Assembly: GCF_047496725.1 (NCBI RefSeq)
Contig: NC_132970.1
Location: forward strand, 16,219,501-16,283,500
Length of the DNA stretch: 64,000 bases
Source of the DNA: Anoplolepis gracilipes
Lineage: Eukaryota; Arthropoda; Insecta; Hymenoptera; Formicidae
Reading direction: 5' to 3'
In this document: piece after piece, positions 1-12,918 of the stretch
How the letters are laid out: every line of letters begins with the position of its first letter
Position numbering within the stretch: position 1 is the stretch's first letter
Program-made: the position numbers and the translations under genes
Notes under the pieces: generated by a model
Database searches by the model: none
Told to the model about the DNA's origin: nothing
What the model saw: the letters and a program-made list of their open reading frames with translations, nothing else

Positions 1-385
1 GCAAGGATCCAGCGAGAGACGCCATGTAATAAATAATTAACGTCATCAGGACGAGCAGTGGTATTATTATACCAGGCGACGCGACGTAATCGAGACACCT
101 AAAAACGAGGATTCAAGTTTTCGTGATCGATTACCCTGTACATAAATCTTCTATGATATATAAATCATACAACACAGATTATTGCAATTACATACATTGC
201 AGCAACGTTGCAATATTGCAAATTGCATTGAAACATTTCAAAAACATTGCAGAGATATAAATCCACAAAATATCAGTACAGTTGTTGCAACATAACGTAA
301 ATATTTCGGAAAAATTTCAAAATCAAAATTTTATAATTATATGTTTTTAGGGTAAAACGTATAGGAAATATATGTATAATAAATT

Positions 386-433
<48 letters not shown>

Positions 434-3400
434 TTTTATGTAAATTTATAATATAATATGTCTTAGATAAATATTATTGCAAACAATTATTTTAAGTTCA
501 ACTTTTTCATATTTTATGTGTCCAAATGCTTCTAATATTTATCTATCAGAAACAAAAATTCTTATACAAATTCATAATATTGCAATATTGCTATAATATT
601 TCGTTGCAATCTTCCTAAAGGCGGACATTTTAACGTTGCAATCCCACAGCAATTATGCAGCAACATTTCGCAGTGATTTTGCAATATTGCAATATTGCGA
701 TGAAAGATTGTTGCAATATGTATACAATTTTTTGGGTGCTCTATGGGTAATAGTATTAATTGACAAAAAAGCGGAGACACACCGTTGAATCACTTGCGGA
801 AGCGAATTTATCAAAGTCTGCGTCGCCAAGTTATAGATCTTTGGATAACCGGAGAATGGACCGCAATGCCACGAGGGTTCGACCCAGACTATCGCGTAAC
901 CGACCGGCAACACGCACAGGAACAGCATGGTCAGTAGAAGCGCAAAGTAGAAATTGTTGGATCTGCGATTAGAAAAGTGTATTAGAATAGAAATATGCAC
1001 AAAATGATTGATAAAGGACAGAGCGCGCATAATATTATATCATGTATAACAATGTTTTGAATCTCTTAAATATAATTTATTTAAAATTAATTAATTAACA
1101 CACAATTGTGTACGTGCTCTGTAAAAGTGTGACTGTAACAAATACCGCGTTACAATGAATCAGAACTGACCTGGAGGCTCGGAAAACCACCTCGTGTGGC
1201 ACGTTACACGTGAGAACCGCCCAGGAACGTAGGTACATCAGGATACCGAGTTTGAGAAGGTTTAGCGCCGTCAGACCGGGACTGAAGAACATGCCCATCC
1301 AAACCATCCCTTGATTGTACACCAGGTGAAGTATGTTCTCGGCGATCTTGAAGTCACCGTATTGCGGAAATTGTTTCTCCAGGTCCCAGCACCAGCAGTT
1401 GTTCATGTAACGCACGAAAACGGCGCGGAAGAAATCCATGCTGAGGGTAGTTAATATGGTGAGTATCTGAGAAATGAAGAAGAAACAGGATGAGCCATCG
1501 GAAAAATATCACGTGTACATCTGTGTTTCTGTCGTGATTAAATATCTATCGAAGAAATATATAATATATTATATACGACAAATTAAATATTGAAACATTA
1601 ATAATATGCACATTTTTTATTTTTAATGTAATTTCTTGCATTTTTCTTTTTTCACTTACCAAGTCCATGACGGTGAGCTTGGCGAGTTCCTGGCCAAACA
1701 TGGTTTCCCAGCACAATCGACGCAACTTTCTAAGAGTCTTTAAATTTAATTCTAAAGACTTGGCTGAAAGCGTAAAAGTTATTCTATATATCTTAAATTA
1801 TCGGAGATAAATTCACTGAAAAAAATTATATTTTTGAAATGTATACTTTATAAGCCCTCTTTATATATATATATATATATATTCTTAATAAATAAGAATT
1901 TTCTTTTTTATATATGATATTTTTAAAATTATTATTTATAAATTAAGTAAAAACTGTATATTTAATTTGTTCAAGTTTTATTAAATAATAAATGTCCCTT
2001 TGTAAAATTGTTTTTATCATCATTGGAATTAATAATTTCAATATTAAATGATACAATATAGTAAAAAAATATCCTATTCAGTATATAATCTTACATGTTA
2101 AAAAGATTTGAAAGATTTCTCTCTACTAAAAGGATTCTTATTTTAGAGAAAAATATTATAAATATAACAAGTGAAATATTCTTAACATAAAAATATAATT
2201 TTTTCGGTGTTGAAGAATAGTAAGGTAGTTACAGAGTTGACAAACGTTTACCTAAATTCTTCGACGATGTAGTGGTACAGATTTTTTCGAAGCATTTCAC
2301 CGTATAATTTTCTTTCAAAAGTGGATCCGTATGTATGTTTGATCGCAAAGTAGAAAGGCTATTTTCCGAGTTAATCGTTGTAACTGTTCCAGATGTAACT
2401 TCTACTGTTGAAGATGCAAATTTTCCAGTAGGCGACACTTCGTCATCTGAACACGACGAAGTAATCATTGTTGTTTCAGTAAAATCGGCAGTCTTCGTTG
2501 ATGAATCTGCAATTCCGATTATATTATAATATATATATATATATTACAGAGCTATTATATTTATTATTTTTGTTATCAATGTGTATAATTATTGATTTGT
2601 TATCTACAGTTTAAAATATTTGAAAAATTTATATGTACATATATTCTCGACATGTGACAAAATTAAAATCAAAATTCCTTTCCAAGTGATTACATAATAA
2701 ATTTTAAACAATATAATAGCTTTATTATAATTTACAATTTGACTGTAACTTAAGATAGAGATACCTTTTATTCTGTTCAATTCGATGTTTGTCGACGTCA
2801 CGGTTTCATCCTGGGAAGTAGAATTTATATAGACATCTTCGGTGACTGTCGGATCAGTGAGAAAATTTGCAATTACAGTAGAACTTGCGTCGTAGCTATA
2901 CGTTCCACCTTCGTCTATTTGTCGGTTATCTTGTTTCTCATAATAGGATTCGTCGCTGCTATTCAAAGTTTCGTACAGGTAATCATTGTCGTACTCAACG
3001 TTCGAATAATCGGACGTATTGTTGAAATCCTCGTATAACGTGTCGCTGTCCAGCAAGGGATTGAGAAAGAACGTTTCCTGTCTGACGGATGGTAATGCTG
3101 AATAAAAATGATCGTGCCTATTAAAATTTCTTGCCGGGCAAAGTTGCGAATATTTTATATTGTCACACATAAATGAAGAATATATCCGTAAAAAGCAATA
3201 AACATTTGGTATTAATTTTTTCCGAATAATCTCTTTTCGTATTGTCGTAAATTTATAAAGTATCACTCATAAAGTTAAAAGCTATATAATTGAAGTATAA
3301 ATAACCCTCAAACTGATCACGTGGGTCTTTCATCTCCGTACCATTTTTAATCCATTGTTTAAATAAAATATTAATAAAATCTCAAGATTGGAAACTTATC

Positions 3401-6400
3401 CAAAAAAATTTGTGTCAAAAGGGACAACTTATAACTGAAAGAACAATTTAAACAGTTTATTCAGTGCAAAGTGCTGGTGAATCTAAATCTAAAGCGGACA
3501 GAAATGACTCACATATTCGCTTTATGTATATTAAATAAGAAAGGGTGAATAAGTAAATTTTTTAAAAATAATATTTTTTTGTTGTTAATCGTTTTTTATA
3601 AAAAAAATAAGTTACAAATTTACAACGATAATCTCTCTAAAAAAGAAACAAATTGCTTCAATTTCTATTGTGTTCATTTATTTTCATGCTAAAAGTAGCT
3701 TTTGTTAATGATAACGAGCAACAAACAGAGGTTGTATGTATTAATCAATTTTTATACTGTAGATTGTAATGTAAATTACATTTTGTTTTAACTTTTCTTT
3801 TAAATAAATCACCTGAAAATTAAAAAAAAATTTTTCCTCAGAAAAGACACATTTTTTTATAAAATTGAAAATTACCCATTTTCGATCATTCAAATAATTA
3901 TATTTTTTTAAAGTCGTGGACATATAGTATTTTTTTTTCGTAAACTTTAAACTTTAAACTAAAAATTCCTGAAAGCCTTTTTGTTCAAAATTATTTTTTC
4001 AAATTTTTATTAATTTTTATATTAAAACATCTACGTTTCCAAATCTTGATCTAACAAATAACAAAAATATAGTATTTAAAAATATATTTTCTTTAACTCT
4101 GCTACATAAACGTTTAGTTTAAACTTGAAAGAAGATGTGTAAATTTTTTTAGAATTTTTTAAGTAATTTGAAGTACAAAAATTAACTTGAACTCCAGTTA
4201 CCCACGCGTTCAGGATTACGGCGCCAAAAAAAACGTGTTCAGTTTGAGGGTTAATAATTAATCATTAATAATCGATAATTAATAATTAATAATTATTAGT
4301 GATATAATTATTATATTAATAATATAATTAATAATTAATATAATAATTATTGATAACTTAAATGTTTTTTGAGATTTCAAAGCTGAATTGAAAGCATGTG
4401 TATGTATTCTATTGAAAATTTCTTGATAAGTACATCATACTTGGCTCTGTAATTTCCCTCTTAACGTGGGAATGGGTGACGTTGTTTATTAAAACAAGAC
4501 CCAAAGCCAATGTCGCGATCTGTTGCGTGCGCGTCAGCTCGTCACCGCATGGCACCAATTTATACACGCAATTCGTGTCTGTCGGCTTGAAGTCGGAAAG
4601 ATCGTGTGTCTGCGAAGAAAATACGGTGATATGTAGTTATAGTTGTGATTGCGTGTAAAACATCGATAAAATCACAACTAACACCCTCTCTTCATCTCTA
4701 CATGCTACGAGGCTTTTCTACGAACGATAATATATACGCACGGATTACGCACCATGGAGCTTATTTTACGAAACAATGCGAATATCAGCGAGTAGAGATT
4801 TAGCAAATTCAAGACCATTATCCTGAAACGAGCAGTCAAGTGTATCGTTTGTATTTTCCGTTGCTAGTTAAGTGACGACTTTACCGCGCCAGTTGCATGC
4901 GAAGCTGCTTCCTGGGATGATAACTCTCGAGGAAGCCGAGGATCTCGAAGAATATCGGGAAGAGGCTCGTGATCAACGACATGACGATCGTGATCTCGTT
5001 TTGTCGCCACCAGGTATGCGAATCGATCTCCGTCATGCTTCGTCCAACCACCTCGATCACGGCGTAGGCCGATAACGCGAGTAAAGATAACACCGTGATG
5101 TTCACGAATATCCTCATCGATATGATTTTCCAGCTACAAAGTACGGATTAAGCTGAATAAAGGATTTTCCACGAAAACTTTTAACGGGAAAAAAATTCGA
5201 AAATATGACAATTTTTATCACATAAACTTTTATGATAACTCACTTTCTCTTATCCTTTTGCTTCTCCGCTTCCTCGAGCAGGACCTCCTTGAAGCCTAGA
5301 ACGATGCTGGCCGTACGATTGTGCGCGGTCTCCGGATTACCGATCATAAAGTCCCATCCCGTAAAGAGTTTCCACGAAAAGACGTACTCGTCCTCTTTCT
5401 CGGTCAGTTTGCTCAAACGCGAATTTTCTGCCATTCTGAAACGAGGTATCTATGCTACTCGCTTCGTTACTCTCCAACAAGAATATATTGCCAGATTAAT
5501 TGAAAAAATAACGAAGCGACTCCATAATACATCTGTTTAAAAAAATACACAGCATCTCTTTTTGTAAAAAAGTGGCACACCACCGAAAAAAATTGTATTC
5601 TCGAAATGTATTTTATAAGCTCCCTTAATAGATAATTTTAATAAATAAGAATATATATATTTTCCTTTTTATGTGATATTTTTTTGATATATCTTATTTA
5701 TAAATTAAATAAAAATTGTACATTTAACTTGTCAAAGTTTCGATAAATAGTAATGTTCATTTGTAAAAATGTTTTTTATTATTATTGAGATTAATAATTT
5801 AATTAATATTTAATTTTAATATTATTTAATAATTATTAATTTTAATATTATTTAATTTCACATATTAAATAAAATAATGGTAAATATGGAAAATATTTCA
5901 TTCATCGGTATATTTTTACATATTAAGAATATCTGAACTATTCTCTATACTTTTTAGAGAATTTTTCTCTTAAATTAAAAAGATTCTTTTTTGACGTTTT
6001 TATTTAAGAAAAAAAATATTATAAAGATAAGTGAAATATTCTTAAGATGGAAATATAATTTTTTTCGGTGACAGGATGTGTCTTTGTCAACTCTGTACAA
6101 TTAAAGAATGAAAAATTTCAAGAATGTTACTTTTTTTTAAGAGAAGCTGGGCTCTATGAGATTTAACGACAAAAAGAGATCTAGGTACTTGCGGAGAATC
6201 GCGACAAAGCTGTACGTGTACACGACCAGATTGGTGATGAAGTACGCCATAGGTAGTCGGTAATTGCTGTTGGAGTCTTGATTGGTGTACCATCCGTAAA
6301 AGAACGGAGAGTATTTTAGCGCGCCCTCAAATTCCCACAGGGTTAACAGATGCTTCGACTTGGCTTTCTCCTCATCAAGCATGATCTTCCTCTGGCCGGC

Positions 6401-9400
6401 GAGCGTCACATTCGCGGTCAACATCTGGCGGAAAACATTGCAAAAGATTGTGATTTCCTTTTTCTCGTTGGAAAAGAAAAATATATTTGTTAAAATATAG
6501 TTGCGCGAGAAAAACCGCGAGGAAAAGAATTTCCCTATCAATTAAAATTATCTCACTTCAGGTATCGCGACGAACGCCGTAAGAGTCGCCGCGATGACAA
6601 GGTTGATCCAGAAGAGCCAACGGAGAAAAGTAAAATAGGATGCAACGGCCGATCCAAAATGGGACTCTATCTCCTTGATACGGACTTCCCAAGGCACGAG
6701 CCACGTTTGTAGATTGATTAGCTCACGTCGGAAATACTGCCATTTCTAAAAGAAATGAGGTATGTAGGGTAAACTAGGATATGATGGCCATAGGTCATCT
6801 TACATGTCATTTTTTCAATAATCGCTACATAGTGCGCTTTTTTAATCATTATCAAAGATAATCGATATTTACAGTAGTTTATGTGCCTACATTGTTCGAA
6901 ATAACGATATTGTGAATCTTATATCATATTTTTACTTTTGACTACTTGCAAAGTTTTTCATTTGTCCACTAAAAACTGTTATAACGTCGAATAAATTACA
7001 GTTAAGCTATCGTAATCGACGTTAGACATATTATAAAGATATGTAAATTGTTATATGACCTATAATTTTTATTTTCGTTTTCACTATTTTTTTATAAATA
7101 TTATGGCCATCTTTTCCTTAAAAGTTGGGTAAGATGGCCAATGCTTATGTTGTACTATTTTGATAATATCAAATTTCTATTAAATATTTTCCTTGTAATT
7201 TCGATAATATTACGTAATTTAAGCTTCAGTGAAGATAACATGTCAAACACTATTAAAAAATAACAAAATAAAGAGGTGTTTTTTGCATTTTAAAAAACTA
7301 TGGCCATCTTACCCGAATTTACCCTATGTACACATCTATAATGATCTCCCTCTCGGTTACACTCTTAAATCTTACATGACGGACTAATGTGGAAAGAAGC
7401 GAAATATGTACCTTGGTCACGAAGAGCGAAACACGCGCTATGACATCTTTAGTGTTGCGATTTTGAGCGAGTCTCTCCTGCAGGGCACCCTCGTGTCGCC
7501 TAACATAGGCCTTAGCCTGTCGAACGAGCCTAATTTTACGCCGAAGGGGCCAAGGCTGTTGCTTCACCCCGCCCAAGACCTCCTTGTGCAGATTGAGATT
7601 TTCAAAGATCTGCTCCTGGTTACCGCTCTCCTCCATCGAGATTACCGTGCTATCAAGTTTATCCATTTATTTTGATCAAATTATTAAAACTTGTAAAATA
7701 TGTTCTATATTTTGTTTATATTCTATTTATTTTACACCTGCTAAATATCAGCTTTCTCGCTATAATAACAACTTGCAATTTTGCAAATTAAACGTTTAGA
7801 GCCAGATTGAATAAATCTCGCAGTTCGCAAGAAATTTTTAGATACATAATTAATTATATACGGCCCAATAAAGATGAAAATTATATGATAAGATATATAA
7901 TTTCGAACTGGACAATCTCATAAATAATGAAAGTATTATCAGATACGTAAAGGCGCAGAGAATTAGATGGTTGGAGCATCTGAAAAGGATGACAGAGGCA
8001 AGAATGATAAAGGAAGTCTTCTTGTATAGAATGCTAGAGGTAAAAAGAAGAGGAAGATGATTGAATGCGGTTGAAGTAGATTCGAGGAACATGATTCCTG
8101 ACAAGATGGAGAAATCTGATAGATGTGATAGATGGAGAGAAATAGTGATGGAATGCTTTGGTCCACCAGAGACTGTGAAGGATTGAAATAATAATTAATT
8201 AATTAGTAATTAATAATTAAATTCCAGCTTAAATTCGCGGAATTTCTGAAAGAAATAAAATCACGCCTGAAGCGAGCCTTACGAATTACGATTTGATTTA
8301 CTTTCCGAGGATCAGTATTATTTACTAACTCTCCCGAGCTCGTGGTGTAAGCCGAGGATCGACGACGCGCGACGTTGTCGACGCCAAAGGGAGAGGACGG
8401 ACGTCTCTTCCTTCGGCTCTGCCGTCGCAACGAATTCCGTCGATGTATGATCGCGGACACCGAGGCCGAGTAATCTTCCTCGCTATCGTTTCCATCGTCA
8501 ACTTCCACGGTCGACTTCTCCGTTGGTAGTACCTGATTCTGCGGGGCCTCACTCGTAGGATTCGCTCGCATGGCTATCGCTTGTCGCAGATAATCGATGG
8601 AGTTATTTATGTGCAAATAAACTCATATACGGAAAAAAAATTATTTACAGGTAAAAAGTGGCACGGTAAGATCTGTCGTAACTGCAAATATATTTCGCGC
8701 AACTGTGTGTGTGTGTGTGTGTGTGTGTGTATCAGTTTCATTTTCACTAACCGGCGACGGAGATGCGCTGCATGTCGTCGCGGGAACTCCGCGAATTTGC
8801 CTCCGCGGAATTTTCGTCGCTCTGGCACTCGACGGTACCAAACGTAACCGACTGTCGACTGGTCAACGAGTGCGATTGCGACGGGGATGACGGACCCACC
8901 TAGGGCAAAAGATACCAATTACGGTCTTCGAACAGCGATCATAAATCTCCTTCAGTCACGCGAGTAATGAAGAGCTCAGCGACCTCAGAGAGAAAGAAAG
9001 AGAGAGAGAGAGACCCATTTTATGTCAAAATTATTTCGTATAAATTTTTTCGCAAGAGCTGTTTATCAAGTTTATTAATTTCAAGACAAGAGACAAAAAT
9101 ATACGAAAAGAATCTTAGTCGAGCATTTAGTTTACGTCTCGAAGCTCGATATAAATCTAATTTTAATATTGCAAATTTTTTCTTTTAAAAGAACAATTTT
9201 TTTACAGAGTAAAAATAGATTTAAATTTTTTCATAGCTTTATAGCTTATAAATTATGTTGAAATATTTAAAAAAATTTTGATTCCAAATCCTGGATTTTC
9301 CTATGATTTAGATTGTCTTCCCTTTACCCATTCTTTTTCGACAGAATTTCGATTTTAACTGGAACGTCTCTTTGTGTTTCTAGGTAATCCGAGGTCGCAC

Positions 9401-9773
9401 GCGACGCGACACACCTACATATTATATGACTCAATTGGATCAACATACCTGCGTACTTGATCAAACATAATAAAAGGGTATTACATCTTATTTTACATCT
9501 ATATATTGTATAGAAACGTACAATATTAATGATTCACGCAGATAGCCTTAAAAAAAGAGAGATTTTTTTTTTAATTTGTTAAACCAATAGTTAGATTCTT
9601 AACTCTCTCAATTTCGGCCAATCTAATATTTCTTCCTTAGATTCTCAAAAAGTACGATTTTATTTTCGTAAAAAATATAACGCTTCTTTCCATCGATGAG
9701 CAACAGAAATTAGATCCAGGCAAAAACTTATCTCCTCAAATTTTTCTAAAAATTTTCTAACATTTTTGACGGA

Positions 9774-9824
<51 letters not shown>

Positions 9825-11402
9825 TACTAAAAAAAAAACATTTAATTAACCTACATACATTATACGTATCACTTTTAAGATATACATATTACAGGTAATC
9901 TGTAATTTTAGATTTAGATAAATCACGAGCCTTTATCTTATTTTACATTGAATAACATTTTATTTTATTTTTTTTAAATATTGAACCATCGAATAATAAA
10001 CTAATCGTTGAACTAAAATTTAAATTTACGCAAATTTGAACTTCTAACATAATCTTACAATTCTCAGCGCTTGTTCAGAAAGCATCAGTTATGAAAAAAA
10101 ACCTAAAAGTGTGAGTCATGTTTAATAAGCCATATACATTCCTCGTTCTTTGTACGCGACTCCACCCTTCTGTTTCGCAGGTAATCACTTTCCTCAAGGG
10201 GAGTGATTACTATCTCGTATACGTGCTACACGCGATCCCACGAAAATCATTCGCACGCCGGCAGTAATTTTCGTTAATGCTCGCGCGATCGATTAGTCTC
10301 GCTCTAATTTATAAAATTGTTCAAAACTCTAATTGTCTAAGTAATAATTATTCGAAACGACAAATGAAATAAGACTAAGGTCATCAAAGAAGAGAAACTG
10401 TCACCACTATCTTAATTTTTAATATATAGCTATAATCTTATAATTATAAATAATAAAATAATTATAATAATAAAAAAAAATATCCCTCTTCTAAAAAAGG
10501 CATGTTATTTACATATTATTGTCTCTTTTCCAAGATGCTAATTGGTTGTCTCAATGTCTCGTTGTCAAGTGCGTTATTGCGACTTGCTTCGCACGTGTCG
10601 TCTGTAGCTGTCAAATTTTGACAGTTTATGTGCCAACTTGTGAAAAAATTAAATTAAAGAAAAGTTAAAAAAAAACTAAAAAAAAACGAAGAAGAGAAAA
10701 AGAGAAACACACAAAAAAAGGTACATATATTATATATATGTATGTATTATATATGATAAACCTATATATAAACTCCCATGATATTATATGTATATTTAAT
10801 ATGTAATTTATATTTGTGTGAAATTAATAAAAAAAAAAGATGAAAAAAAAGAAGAAAGGATATAATATTAAATAAAGAAAGAGAAAGAAAGAAAAAGAAA
10901 AAAGAATGCTTTCTTAAAGTCAACCGTAAATATTAAAATTAAATATTCAACAATCAATTAGCATTGCAGAAAAGAAACTTTAACGCTTAACTTTAACATA
11001 CACAATTATAGAAGCATACACACAACCATATAACACAATATAAACATACATAAAATAAATGGCGCGCGCTTAAAATGTTCTAGTAATTATAAATAATAAA
11101 AGAATTGTAATAATAAAAGAAATAAGAGAGTGAAACAATTGTTTTTTAAAGCTATCTCTATGAAAGAATTATTTTTTTAAAACTATCTCTTATTTCTGTA
11201 GTCTCTTTTAGAAAAATTTAATATAACAACTTAAATATGTCAATTGATATCAAAGAGATATCGAAAACGCTCTTTATATTAATAAATAATTTTTATTAGA
11301 ATGGAATACCTGTACAGCCGACGAAGAGACTGCTCCAAACTCGGAGGAGCGCGACGTTTTGTCTACCCTCAGAATACCAGGACTTATCGGTTTTTGATCC
11401 AT
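1..11402 (-). CDS. Tmc: Transmembrane channel-like protein (TMC), 3' end outside window
   Basis: Multipass TMC-family protein; members form or support mechanosensitive cation channels at the plasma membrane. Coding exons in transcript order: 11310-11402, 8752-8899, 8330-8621 (5' edge uncertain, 8579 possible), 7412-7649, 6557-6745, 6189-6424, 5244-5435, 4885-5133, 4753-4822, 4441-4609 (donor uncertain), 2765-3097, 2252-2506, 1660-1763, 1171-1466, 783-962, 1-98. About 1047 codons are present and all junction phases agree. The N-terminus is Ser/Arg/acidic and is followed by the conserved block around HKEVLGGVKQQPWPLRRK. The first membrane segment is near residue 295. The TMC signature CWETMFGQELAKL is near residue 839. 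Later exons hold FFRAVFVRYMNNCWCWDLE and WVEPSWHCGPF. The start ATG at 11402 is chosen because exon 1 joins exon 2 in phase 0. The rest of the C-terminus lies left of the window. Confidence 0.93.
180..770. repeat. Dispersed GCAATATTGC-rich repeat in Tmc intron
   Basis: The motif TTGCAATATTGCAA and shorter TTGCAAT variants recur at about 180-300 and 575-725. An (AT)n tract (about 388-426) and AT-rich DNA lie between. No coding sense was found. The whole stretch lies in the last Tmc intron visible here (99-782). Confidence 0.45.
2252..3097 (-). other. Tmc: Tmc exons 11-12: acidic Ser/Thr-rich TM5-TM6 loop
   Basis: These two exons encode about 196 residues, rich in Asp, Glu, Ser, Thr, Asn and Tyr, just before the CWET signature. 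Several N-x-S/T sequons are visible (NNTS, NSSDES, INSTSQ, ENYTV). By family topology the loop between the fifth and sixth membrane segments is extracellular, so glycosylation is plausible. The exon edges keep frame: AAAG joins AT in the next exon, and a final G joins CC. Confidence 0.75.
3305..4250. mobile_element. piggyBac-like non-autonomous element (CCCTC ends, TTAA-type site)
   Basis: The left end reads ATAA then CCCTCAAACTGATCACGT. The right end, reversed, reads TTAA then CCCTCAAACTGAACACGT. Inverted termini starting CCCT and inserted at TTAA are the piggyBac hallmark; the left target copy has one substitution. The ~946 bp interior is AT-rich with no transposase frame. It lies in the Tmc intron between the exons at 2765-3097 and 4441-4609. 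Confidence 0.6.
6765..7326. mobile_element. MITE with TA target site and ~27-bp inverted ends (copy 1)
   Basis: The left end TAGGGTAAACTAGGATATGA and the reversed right end TAGGGTAAATTCGGGTAAGA are imperfect inverted repeats that both run into GATGGCCAT. TA flanks both sides. No open reading frame is present. A near-identical copy lies at 58176-58754 in the same orientation. This copy makes up most of the 666-bp Tmc intron 6746-7411 and ends 19 bp before the splice acceptor. Confidence 0.8.
7910..8187 (+). mobile_element. 3' fragment of a non-LTR retrotransposon (endonuclease/RT C-terminus)
   Basis: The plus-strand frame reads VKAQRIRWLEHLKRM, then a KRRGR segment, one TGA, and RWREIVMECFGPP. 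This is the usual C-terminal tail of insect RTE/jockey-like reverse transcriptase ORFs (pattern R-x-R-W-x-x-H-x-x-R-M ... R-R-G-R-P ... W-R). It is 5'-truncated, antisense to Tmc, and lies in intron 7650-8329. The exact clade is not determined. Confidence 0.6.
8704..8730. repeat. (TG)n microsatellite in Tmc intron
   Basis: An uninterrupted TG run between Tmc coding exons 2 and 3. Apparent reading frames through it (poly Thr-His or Cys-Val) are artefacts of the repeat. Confidence 0.9.
8900..11309. other. Tmc intron 1, AT-rich, no gene seen
   Basis: This 2.4-kb intron joins ...CAG to GTGGGT in phase 0. It holds a GA-rich tract near 8990-9013, a long (TA)n run at about 9774-9822, and purine-rich low-complexity DNA at 10640-10910. 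A short palindrome, CTGTCAAATTTTGACAG, lies near 10608. I found no supported coding or RNA gene. Confidence 0.7.
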
Positions 11403-12918
11403 TGATGAAATCGAGTCGATTTGCACAGATGAGTAATAATACTTGTATTATTTATATATCTCTAAAAATTATCACAGTACATATATTACATGGGTCTTAT
11501 TGGTTGCATGTAAAACCGGAACTTAAAACTTTTTTTCTCGACCCGTTTTCGTCGAGTAGAGAACATCAACTAATTGCGCAAGTACATCAAAACAAGCTTG
11601 ATTAGTATCATCAATTAACGTGCATAACGAGAAATGAAATAAGATCTACAAAAGAGAACCTGACACTCGATTTAATATTTATCGGAAACGATCCGATCCG
11701 ACACGCGCGACAATCTCCCGACATACTGTTAGCTAAAGGTTGAGAAACCATTCACGATAATGAATAGTTGTTTTGCCATTTAACATATGCATGCTAAAAG
11801 CCGTTAAAAGCACGCATTTTTCTTTGTCGCATTAGCATTTTGTGTCGCACGCTAATTTAACACGCGTTATTATTCTGATGATATATTAGATCATATCATA
11901 TGTGTATGTGAATGTGAATGTGTGTGCGGATGTTATTCAGCATAAAACTAAGGGCAAGGTCAATGAAAGAAAGAGGGTGGAATAATCGTACATAATAGAA
12001 TATTATCACGGTCGCATTTGTATGTTTACACACGGATTTTTTTGTAATAAATATTATATTAATTTTATAAATTTAATCGTACGCAAATGAAAGCTAATTA
12101 TGACACGATATTATGCTAGATCTATACATGTGTAAGGATGGAAAAAGAAAATAAATACGTATTGTACTCTGTGAGAGATCACGCGCGTATCTCTCTTTCT
12201 TTTATTTACATTACTTAAAAATATACTGAAAATAAATTCTCTTGACACAATTGGTACTTTTGGCACAGGTTCGTCTGCTAGATGACGATTCTCATACACA
12301 GGAGTACGCTACATATATGTCGCGACACGAATAAATGTACGAATCAGTGTACGTATTCACGATTCGTCCCATTGAATACGCACGGGAGACGTGCATAAGA
12401 TATAAATTCACTAAATTGACTGAAACGCGACTATTATTTCAATTTTTACAAACACTCCACAGATGTTACTTCGGTAAGTAAATTTACAATCTGATGAAAT
12501 TGTGATTTTTTTACATGTCGTAGAAATCCACTACAATGATTTATTGACTATATTGAACGACGTTTGTGTAATCTATTGGTAAAAGTTTCTTTCTCAAAAT
12601 TTATATTAAGTTATATATATATATAGTACGAAATTTTTTTCTTTTCTGACAAAATTAATTCAGACGTTTTTCTAACATCCAATTTCAAGCACTGGAAAAT
12701 TATAAACTTTACACTCTAGATACATTATTCGAAAATTTGAGTTTGAGCGACCGAGAAGGAAAAATGCAAACCCTGTTATATCCGTTTAAACCAAAAGGTC
12801 CTCGACCCACGCATATAATAATTTCTTCATAATTTATAACTAACGGGATATATGTGAACAATGTATCCTTTGTCGGGGCAAAGGTTATCAACGCATTATT
12901 ATATGAGATAGTTTCCGA
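11403..12918. other. Spacer between Nos1ap stop and Tmc start
   Basis: About 1.5 kb separates two genes on the same strand. It should hold the Nos1ap 3' UTR (TTTATT, i.e. AATAAA on the minus strand, near 12541 and 12202) and the Tmc 5' UTR and promoter. No conserved reading frame is recognised. Confidence 0.5.

Noticed and set aside
860..885. tRNA-like GGTTCGA box
   Set aside because: It lies inside a Tmc coding exon and no cloverleaf can be formed around it. No tRNA or rRNA gene was found anywhere in the window.
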